The notes beneath the pieces were generated by a model. The model ran no database searches, was not told the DNA's origin, and saw nothing but the letters and a program-made list of their open reading frames with translations. Below are positions 1 through 4,936 of a stretch of DNA of 6,305 nucleotides, one piece after another. The DNA comes from Candidatus Methanoplasma sp. GTDB lineage: Archaea; Thermoplasmatota; Thermoplasmata; Methanomassiliicoccales; Methanomethylophilaceae. A program made the translations under genes and the position numbers. The stretch lies in the NCBI GenBank assembly GCA_031288985.1, contig JAITQH010000118.1, forward strand, positions 1 through 6,305, given 5' to 3'. Position 1 is the first letter of the stretch, and each line of letters starts with the position of its first letter.

Positions 1-99
1 ACCGACGGCTCCCTCACCGCAGAGCAGGCGTTGGACAAGGCGATCGAGATACTGACCGCCGAGGCGTCCGAGCTTGCGTTGCAGGTGGAGAATCTCTGA
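1..99 (+). CDS. C-terminal fragment of a probable archaeal RNA polymerase alpha-like assembly subunit (RpoD/Rpb3 or RpoL/Rpb11)
   Basis: An open frame enters from the left edge and ends at TGA 97-99, leaving 32 residues that begin TDGSLTAEQALDKAIEIL. A 'TDGS(L/I)-x-P/A-E-x-AL-x-x-A-I' stretch running into a long terminal helix is typical of the C-terminal end of the alpha-like dimerisation subunits of archaeal RNA polymerase. RpoL proteins have a similar TDGSITP-type turn. The helix ending in an 'A-EL' pattern also fits RpoD. These two subunits pair to form the assembly platform of the enzyme, equivalent to the bacterial alpha dimer. Only the tail is present, so I cannot choose between them, and an unrelated helical protein remains possible. 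The gene converges on the DNA polymerase gene, with 43 bases between the two stop codons and a terminator in that gap. Confidence 0.5.
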   Translation, partial: TDGSLTAEQALDKAIEILTAEASELALQVENL

Positions 100-109
100 A
101 ACCATTCAA

Positions 110-143
110 AACGGGCATACGCCCGTTCATTTTTCTTTTTTTT
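110..143 (+). terminator. Hairpin plus T-tract terminator of the RNA polymerase subunit gene
   Basis: A perfect 7-bp stem (AACGGGC 110-116 with GCCCGTT 121-127) encloses a 4-base loop (ATAC). It is followed by a T-rich tract at 130-143 interrupted only by one C at 135. The stem starts 11 bases after the TGA at 97-99. Archaeal termination depends mainly on the T-tract, and this tract lies on the plus strand. Read from the minus strand, the same hairpin is followed by only four T, so it would be a weaker stop for the polymerase operon. The last T of the tract is also the first plus-strand base of the DP2 stop codon. Confidence 0.75.
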
Positions 144-3100
144 CAATAAAAGTCTGAGAGCCTGCACTTCTTGACCTTGTCGTTGTTGAACACGGAGTCC
201 ATGCTCATCTCGAGAAGCGCGATCCTGTCTTTGGTGTAGTCGTCAAGGTCGTATTTCTCGGCTATGTCCTTGGACACCTCCAGATACTTCTTGACGCTGG
301 CCTCGTGAACGGTGAGGGTGAGCTGATAGCTGCATTTGCAAATTCCGGACAGGGGCATCCTGCGATATTTCTCGCCGCATTTGGTGCAGCGCACGCTTTG
401 TGTGGCGAAGCTCCTGAGATTTCCGATCATGTCGGGCATGAAGTGCTTGTTGATCACTTTGATGGCCACATCCTTCTCGTCGACGGCCCTGATCTTCTTG
501 CCGAGAAGGAGCTGGGCCTCCATCTTCTCCTTCATGGAGCCGAGAGTGGTGTATGCGGAGTTCTTCGGCCCCTCGGAGATGTCTCTCGTGTCGTGGGTGA
601 AGCCTATGTGTTCGTACTGCGCCTCCGTGTCTATCCTTTTCGACACCAGATCCATGATCCCCTCCACTTCTTTCGGATCCTTCATCTCCATCGCGGCGTA
701 GTAGAATTCCAAAGGATACTCGCGAAGGCAGTCGATGTTCTGCGCTTCCTTGTCCACCTCGCTCGGGTCGAGCCTTGTGGTGAGAACCAGCGGAGCGTCC
801 ATAAGCCCGCCGCGCCTGTTGGGAAGGAACACTCTTGAGAAGTTGAGGAGTCCGTCCATCGCAAGTATGACGCAGTCCTCGTCGCCGTCGCAGTTCCTCC
901 TCTTGGCGGCATGGAAGAACGGGTGGCCGTAGCATCCCCTGACCTCGGAATAGCCGATTATCCTGCATAGGATGCATCCGGACGTGTGCGGAGCGAGGCC
1001 GAAGGTAAGGTGTCCGATCAGGTCGGAGCGCGTCCTTACGTTGTAATATCTTTTGAGCTTGTAGAATCTCTCCAATTCATCATCCAGGAACGTTGCGACC
1101 TTGACCAGGTAGTCGCCGCAATCCTTGGAGGGGACGATGTCCTGCACTTTCAGCTCGCAGATCTGTTCGGGATCCGTCAGAGGATCCCCGTTCCAGTCGT
1201 GAGAGTATCCGAGTTCCAAGGTCTTCTCGACGCTCAGGCCGATCTCCCTTGGTTTGAAATGCGTCAGGGGTATGTCCGTCATGTCATACCGCACAGTGCC
1301 GTCCTTGAACACTGATATCCCGTTCTTTATGCGGAGGATCCCTTTTTCCAGAGCCTCCGGCGTCTTTGTCTTCGATATCAGGCCTTCGACGCACCGCGTC
1401 TCCCCGCACGTCTTGTCCCCGATCTTCTCGCCTATCTCCGCCATGGCCTTCTCGAACTCATCGCAGATGTTGACATCCATCTCGGCCACATGCCCTCCCT
1501 TTGCGTCGATGGGCAGAGTGTGCGCATCGCACTCCCTGCACCAGCTGCGAAACGTCGTCTTTCCGCATCTTGGACAGCCTCTTTTGCCGACGTCCACTTT
1601 CAGCACCGGCCCCGTGCTGCCGGCAAGATGCGTGTTGCGGTTCTTGGAGGCCTTCACGGCGGCGTCTATGTCCCTGCCGGTCAAGTTCTCGCGCCCGATC
1701 GGGAACAGAACATGCGTCTTGGGCGACATGTCCCTCTCTTTGGCCTTCTCCGGACGGGCCATCCTCGTGCCTATGCGGGTCACCGCCCGGGCCATCACTC
1801 TGAAGCCCGCCGCCGAACTCACCGCCGCCAGAGGGTCGTTCTCCGCCAGTTCCCGAATGCCGACTATCCTTCCGCCGTCCGTTCCAAGGCCCAGGCAGTC
1901 AAGGACGACCGCGGAATATCTCTCATCGACAACGATCCTGCCGTCTCTGACCCTGTGTGTGGCTCCCAGATCCTCCAGTATGCGCTTGTTGCCCGCATCC
2001 GCAGGAACGGACAGTCTGGAGTCGAACGCGCCGTTGTCAAGTATGAATGTCCTGAGCGCCCTAAGCCTCTCGACGGGAACGTCCGACCAGAACAGGTTGT
2101 ACTTCGGATGCATTGCCGCGCCCGTCTGCCGGCACATCTCTTTCGCCCTTTCATATGACGGATCCTCCCAATCGTCGGGAAGGCCTCCGCGCTTGGACAG
2201 CTCCTGTCTGTGCCATTCGACGGGGTAGCCGCAGGGGACGAGTCCATGGTTGTTCTCGCTGAACTCGCCGAACGGCACCAATATCTCTCCGTTGTCCACT
2301 ATCTCTGCGACGGATCTGCGCACCTCGACGAGTTCCTCCTTTGTTTGGCATTGGATCATGTCGCCGTTCTCCAGAAGAACGATGGGGCCGTCCAATATGT
2401 CGCACGGCGTGACCACGCAGGCTTTGCCGGGCCTTTCGATCTTCACCTGCGTGCCCAAGGCCATGAACTCGTCCATGGCGTACATGCTGGCGGGGCTGAA
2501 CGCCAGCGCCGCCAGTCCGGACGTGCGTGCCCTGCCGTATCTCAGCCTGAATCCTCCCACCATGCAGGGATGCCCGAATATGGGCCTCCCGGCCACGAGA
2601 TCCTTCAGATACTTGTCGGAGGTCTCGACGTCGCTCGAGTCCTTCCAGTTGCAGAATTCGTCATCCTCCGTTTCTTCATCATCGTCATCGGCGGCGGCGG
2701 GGATCTTGGCGGCGTCGTCGGACTTGTGGGAGTTGACATACTCCCCTATGAACCCCCACCCGTCTATCTTCAGATTATCGACGTGCTTCTTGAGCTTGGA
2801 CGCTTTTTGACACATTCCTTCCGCAATGACAAGGCATGCGCCTCCGCGGACCTTGTTGGTCTCGATTCTGGGAAGATCCCGGTATCCCGATATCTCCGCG
2901 TCCTCCGTCCCTTCTCCGTCCACGCACACGGGGCAGTTCCTCACGATAAGTTCGATCTCCTTCGAAGTGGGGGAGAACTGCAGATGTTGGCATTGTTTGT
3001 ACAACGGTATCTCCTCGTCGAACCTGGAGATCTCTTCGGCGGTGGGGATGTACCGCCCAATGCCCAACTCGCGTCTCACGATGTCGGCTATGAGGACGCT

Positions 3101-3580
3101 CATGGCCTGCCCGGTGCCTCCCGCGGCCCTGATGGGTCCGGCGAAGATAAGGTCTACATACGTGGTCCCGTCGGCGTTGTTCTTTATTTTGGTGTCCGCT
3201 ATGCCTTCGAGCGGAGCGACCAGTATGCCTTCGGTAAGGACCGCGAGTCCGACCCTGATGGACCGGTCAAGCGTCTTCTCCAGGTTCTCGGCGGGGCGTT
3301 TCGCGATCTCCTTGGCGATCATCAGGGCAACGACTTCACGGTTCTTGTGCTCCTTGGTGAGACGCCGTATGTCTTCGGCAACGCCGTCGACGCGATAGTC
3401 AGACAACAGCTTCTCCACGCGCGACGCCAGGTCCTCGGCCTGCGGTATCTCGACATGATCCTCCGGATCCCTTCCGAGGCTCCTTGCGGCCTCGGCTATC
3501 TCATAACAACGGGCGTTCTCGTCCGACAGGCGTTTGAAGTAAGCCTTCATCTCCCCGCTGAGGACGAGTTCATCGGCCAT
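143..3580 (-). CDS. polC: DNA polymerase D (PolD, polymerase II) large catalytic subunit DP2
   Basis: This is the 1145-residue catalytic subunit of the archaeal replicative DNA polymerase. It works with the small exonuclease subunit DP1, which is not in this window. Family hallmarks appear in order: the GPIRAAGGTGQAMSV block (148-162), 'EIELIVRNCPVC' (C216, C219), 'KVRGGACLVIAEGM' (243-256), GGFRLRYGRARTSGLAA (342-358), TRIGTRMARPEKAKER (601-616), a C4 zinc cluster (C669, C672, C681, C684), GLAPHTSG (861-868) and the catalytic RRNCDGDED block (894-902). D898 and D900 match the metal-binding aspartates of the double-psi beta-barrel active site. A second cysteine cluster (C1065, C1068, C1081, C1083) lies near the end. 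The protein ends in KCRLSDFY, a good PCNA-interacting (PIP) box. The length is normal and no intein interrupts it. An acidic run (298-308) looks like a linker insert. The ATG overlaps the GTPase stop as TGATG and has a GAGGAG ribosome-binding site, so the start is well supported. Confidence 0.98.
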   Translation of the reverse strand: MADELVLSGEMKAYFKRLSDENARCYEIAEAARSLGRDPEDHVEIPQAEDLASRVEKLLSDYRVDGVAEDIRRLTKEHKNREVVALMIAKEIAKRPAENLEKTLDRSIRVGLAVLTEGILVAPLEGIADTKIKNNADGTTYVDLIFAGPIRAAGGTGQAMSVLIADIVRRELGIGRYIPTAEEISRFDEEIPLYKQCQHLQFSPTSKEIELIVRNCPVCVDGEGTEDAEISGYRDLPRIETNKVRGGACLVIAEGMCQKASKLKKHVDNLKIDGWGFIGEYVNSHKSDDAAKIPAAADDDDEETEDDEFCNWKDSSDVETSDKYLKDLVAGRPIFGHPCMVGGFRLRYGRARTSGLAALAFSPASMYAMDEFMALGTQVKIERPGKACVVTPCDILDGPIVLLENGDMIQCQTKEELVEVRRSVAEIVDNGEILVPFGEFSENNHGLVPCGYPVEWHRQELSKRGGLPDDWEDPSYERAKEMCRQTGAAMHPKYNLFWSDVPVERLRALRTFILDNGAFDSRLSVPADAGNKRILEDLGATHRVRDGRIVVDERYSAVVLDCLGLGTDGGRIVGIRELAENDPLAAVSSAAGFRVMARAVTRIGTRMARPEKAKERDMSPKTHVLFPIGRENLTGRDIDAAVKASKNRNTHLAGSTGPVLKVDVGKRGCPRCGKTTFRSWCRECDAHTLPIDAKGGHVAEMDVNICDEFEKAMAEIGEKIGDKTCGETRCVEGLISKTKTPEALEKGILRIKNGISVFKDGTVRYDMTDIPLTHFKPREIGLSVEKTLELGYSHDWNGDPLTDPEQICELKVQDIVPSKDCGDYLVKVATFLDDELERFYKLKRYYNVRTRSDLIGHLTFGLAPHTSGCILCRIIGYSEVRGCYGHPFFHAAKRRNCDGDEDCVILAMDGLLNFSRVFLPNRRGGLMDAPLVLTTRLDPSEVDKEAQNIDCLREYPLEFYYAAMEMKDPKEVEGIMDLVSKRIDTEAQYEHIGFTHDTRDISEGPKNSAYTTLGSMKEKMEAQLLLGKKIRAVDEKDVAIKVINKHFMPDMIGNLRSFATQSVRCTKCGEKYRRMPLSGICKCSYQLTLTVHEASVKKYLEVSKDIAEKYDLDDYTKDRIALLEMSMDSVFNNDKVKKCRLSDFY
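875..895 (-). other. Catalytic NCDGDED motif of PolD DP2, uninterrupted
   Basis: These bases encode N896-C-D-G-D-E-D902, the invariant DP2 active-site motif. D898 and D900 are the expected Mg2+ ligands, and both are present. Inteins are known in archaeal DP2 genes near conserved motifs such as this one. Here the reading is continuous on both sides, so the enzyme is predicted to be active without splicing. Confidence 0.9.
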
Positions 3581-4584
3581 CAGGACTCCTCTGTCGGCTC
3601 CTCCGCCGCCCTCTCGCGGAACATCCGCCTGAGCGGGGACATCACTGCGTCCGTCAGCTCGGGCATGCCGTCGCCGGTCTCCACGGAGAAATGCAGGTTG
3701 TCGCTTTCCGTGCGGATAAGGTCGCTCTTGCTCTCGGCGACTATCATCGGTATCCCTTCGAATCCCTTCTTCACGGAGTCCAGAAGCGCCATCTGCTTCG
3801 TCATCGAATATCCGCAGGTCTCCGACGGATCGAGTATGAAGACCATGATGTCCGTGAGGTATCTGAGCGCAAGCACAGCCTGCTTCTCGATGTCGTTCCT
3901 CTTGTCGAACTCACGATCCAGAAGTCCCGGCGTGTCTATGATCTGGAATTTCCTCCAATCGTCGTTTATGTGCCCGATGATTATCCCTGTGGTGGTGAAA
4001 GGGTACGGGGCGACGCGGGGAGCGGCGGTGCTGAGGCTCTTCACAAGGCTGCTCTTCCCGACGTTCGGGAAACCCGCCACGACCACCGTCGGCACGGTGG
4101 GATCCACGGCCGGAAGGTCTCTGAACTTGTTCTTTGCTTCCTGCAGGAAGAGCAGATCGTCGCTTATCTGCCTCAGGTATGAGGACAGCCTGCCGTAGAA
4201 CCCGCTCTTGGCGCCCTCTATGACGCTGACGTCCTTGCTCCGGCGTATGTCCCTCAGCGTCTCGTCCTTGAGCTTGTCTGCGCGTCCGGCGGCCCAATTC
4301 ACGGCGCCCAGCGATTTCTTGTACGCGTCGATGCCGATGACCAGATCGACCAGCTCCGGAAGGAAATCGTCCTCTTTCTCCATGCGGGGGAACTTCTTGA
4401 CGTAGTTGTTCAGTGCAGTGACCACGATGTCTCCGGAGGCCGTGACCTTCGCAAGGGCGGTCTTCTTTTTGCCGTCCAGAGCGTCGTTGCCCTTTTTGCT
4501 TATCTTGGAGGCCCTGTGGAAGGACTTGTCCATCAGTTCCTCGGAAGAGAGCACGGTGGGAATTCTGAAACTCGATGCGGCCAT
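3580..4584 (-). CDS. NOG1-family GTP-binding protein (Obg/TRAFAC class)
   Basis: The frame encodes 334 residues from ATG 4584, or 336 from a TTG at 4590; positions here use the longer form. A helical N-terminal domain (about 1-160, with the NOG1-like FRIPTVLSSEELMDKSFHRA opening) precedes a G domain (about 166-325). G1 is GFPNVGKSS (173-181), G2 is in FTTTG (198-202), G3 is DTPGL (219-223) and the G5-like stretch is SVETGDG (302-308). The helical N-domain plus G domain, and the length near 330-340, fit archaeal NOG1. Eukaryotic NOG1 relatives act in 60S ribosome assembly, so a role in large-subunit maturation is inferred. G4 reads SKSD (287-290) instead of NKxD, which is unusual. The tail is short and acidic. 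It is the first gene of the two-gene operon with polC. In-frame stop TGA at 4602-4600 limits the possible starts to TTG 4590 or ATG 4584. I prefer ATG because the TATA-like box is about 26 bases upstream of it. Confidence 0.9.
   Translation of the reverse strand: MAASSFRIPTVLSSEELMDKSFHRASKISKKGNDALDGKKKTALAKVTASGDIVVTALNNYVKKFPRMEKEDDFLPELVDLVIGIDAYKKSLGAVNWAAGRADKLKDETLRDIRRSKDVSVIEGAKSGFYGRLSSYLRQISDDLLFLQEAKNKFRDLPAVDPTVPTVVVAGFPNVGKSSLVKSLSTAAPRVAPYPFTTTGIIIGHINDDWRKFQIIDTPGLLDREFDKRNDIEKQAVLALRYLTDIMVFILDPSETCGYSMTKQMALLDSVKKGFEGIPMIVAESKSDLIRTESDNLHFSVETGDGMPELTDAVMSPLRRMFRERAAEEPTEES
3585..3591 (-). promoter_or_regulatory. Shine-Dalgarno site for polC inside the end of the GTPase gene
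   Basis: The minus strand reads GAGGAGT ending four bases before the ATG at 3580-3578 (TCCTG lies between GAGGAG and ATG). It falls within the last codons of the upstream gene. Together with the TGATG stop/start overlap, it supports re-initiation by ribosomes finishing the GTPase, and confirms the chosen DP2 start. Confidence 0.65.
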
Positions 4585-4599
4585 GTTCAAGTGATATGC

Positions 4600-4604
4600 T
4601 CACC
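4600..4604 (-). promoter_or_regulatory. Possible Shine-Dalgarno GGTGA ahead of the GTPase
   Basis: On the minus strand GGTGA lies 9 bases before the TTG at 4590 and 15 before the ATG at 4584. It matches part of the anti-Shine-Dalgarno partner GGAGGTGATC. The spacing suits TTG better. If transcription begins at or near the ATG, as the TATA-like box suggests, this site would not be in the mRNA and the match would be coincidental. The start is therefore not settled. Confidence 0.35.
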
Positions 4605-4614
4605 TATAATAAAA
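4605..4614 (-). promoter_or_regulatory. TATA-like box of the GTPase-polC operon
   Basis: The minus strand reads TTTTATTATA, an AT-rich run between GC-rich flanks. Its centre is about 26 bases before the ATG at 4584. Archaeal transcription usually starts about 25-27 bases after the TATA centre, so the transcript would begin at the start codon itself (leaderless). No clear purine-rich BRE is visible upstream. The plus strand of the same run (TATAATAAAA) could also serve as a box in the other direction. Confidence 0.5.
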
Positions 4615-4622
4615 GAATCGCA

Positions 4623-4680
4623 GACGCGCCTGCCCGCAGAGCGCAAACTATCCGCCGACGGGTTTCCGCACAGGCGCGTC
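4623..4680. repeat. Perfect 10-bp inverted repeat
   Basis: GACGCGCCTG (4623-4632) is exactly complementary to CAGGCGCGTC (4671-4680), with 38 bases between. Inside, CCCG (4633-4636) can pair with CGGG (4659-4662), extending the structure past a bulge. It would form a stable long-range stem in RNA from either strand. There is no T-tract next to it, so it is not a typical terminator. Confidence 0.6.
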
Positions 4681-4728
4681 CGGCGGCATAAAACAACGTC
4701 GGACAGGATTTCCGATCCATCCGCCGGA
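4679..4728. repeat. 8-bp inverted repeat with nested stem
   Basis: TCCGGCGG (4679-4686) pairs with CCGCCGGA (4721-4728). Within it TCGGA (4699-4703) pairs with TCCGA (4711-4715) around a 7-base loop. Its first two bases overlap the end of the preceding inverted repeat, so the two stems compete slightly or stack end to end. Confidence 0.5.
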
Positions 4729-4766
4729 GTTTCGGGTCAGGCATCGATTCGACGGCCATCCGATTG

Positions 4767-4803
4767 ATTTTCGGAACATGGCCTCGGACATCGTTCCGAA
4801 GAT
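4767..4803. repeat. 11-bp stem-loop immediately before the direct-repeat array
   Basis: TTCGGAAC (4770-4777) is perfectly complementary to GTTCCGAA (4793-4800). Adding T4769-G4801 (wobble), T4768-A4802 and A4767-T4803 gives an 11-bp stem. ATG (4778-4780) can also pair with CAT (4789-4791) past one bulged base. This is the most compact hairpin in the spacer. It is not followed by a T-run on the plus strand. Confidence 0.6.
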
Positions 4804-4819
4804 ATCCGACAAAGGTCAT

Positions 4820-4897
4820 GTTCTAAAAATGTGGTAAAACTCAAAAAATACGGTCTAAAAATGTGCAAAACTTAAGTTATTACGGTCTAAAAATGTG
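4820..4897 (+). repeat. Three direct repeats of a 14-bp core at exact 32-bp period, upstream of the ATPase gene
   Basis: Core GGTCTAAAAATGTG occurs at 4852-4865 and 4884-4897. A 13/14 match (GTTCTAAAAATGTG) lies at 4820-4833. Copies 2 and 3 share a longer 17-base identity, TACGGTCTAAAAATGTG (4849-4865 and 4881-4897). Start-to-start spacing is 32 bp both times, about three helical turns, placing the cores on one face of the DNA. The third copy abuts the predicted BRE/TATA of the ATPase. A perfect palindrome AACTTAAGTT lies between copies 2 and 3 (4869-4878). The arrangement suggests an operator array for a transcription factor. The conserved units are too short for a CRISPR. Confidence 0.8.
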
Positions 4898-4909
4898 AAA
4901 ATTAAAATA
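4897..4909 (+). promoter_or_regulatory. BRE/TATA-like promoter of the ATPase gene
   Basis: GAAAA (4897-4901) followed by TTAAAATA (4902-4909) resembles an archaeal BRE plus TATA box. Its centre is about 31 bases before the ATG at 4937, giving an expected transcript start near 4930-4933 and a leader of only a few bases. No Shine-Dalgarno sequence precedes the ATG, which agrees with leaderless or near-leaderless translation. The last direct repeat ends at the first base of this element, so a bound factor would compete with or contact TBP/TFB. Confidence 0.5.
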
Positions 4910-4936
4910 CAACCCATGTGAATCAATACAGTCGTC

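Larger units (their letters stand above)
4615..4819. other. GC-rich structured part of the divergent spacer, no credible gene
   Basis: This stretch lies between the divergent GTPase and ATPase genes. It is as GC-rich as coding DNA but holds only a 71-codon minus-strand frame (4604-4819), rich in arginine and without recognisable motifs, which runs into the GTPase promoter. It does contain three strong inverted repeats, listed separately. A structured small RNA, a protein-binding region or a decayed gene are all possible. No tRNA, RNase P RNA, SRP RNA or box H/ACA signature was recognised. Confidence 0.4.

Noticed and set aside
143..3580. An intein in the PolD large subunit.
   Set aside because: The conserved blocks, including the catalytic NCDGDED motif, read without interruption and the total length is normal for an intein-free protein.
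2210..4198. A 662-codon open frame on the plus strand, antisense to both polC and the GTPase.
   Set aside because: It crosses the junction of two well-identified genes, has no recognisable domain and is explained by biased third-position GC on the coding strand.
4623..4680. The 10-bp inverted repeat as terminal repeats of a miniature mobile element.
   Set aside because: The arms are only 38 bp apart and no target-site duplication flanks them (CA before, CG after).
4767..4811. Box H/ACA guide RNA, because an ACA follows the hairpin at 4809-4811.
   Set aside because: I found no lower stem pairing next to the ACA and no convincing pseudouridylation pocket or K-turn.
4604..4819. A 71-codon minus-strand frame in the divergent spacer.
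   Set aside because: Arginine-rich with no motif, it overlaps the GTPase promoter and lies across the inverted repeats. Nothing supports translation.
4820..4897. The three regularly spaced repeats as a small CRISPR array.
   Set aside because: The conserved part is only 14-17 bp and the intervening parts are 15-18 bp of AT-rich sequence. There are no cas genes.
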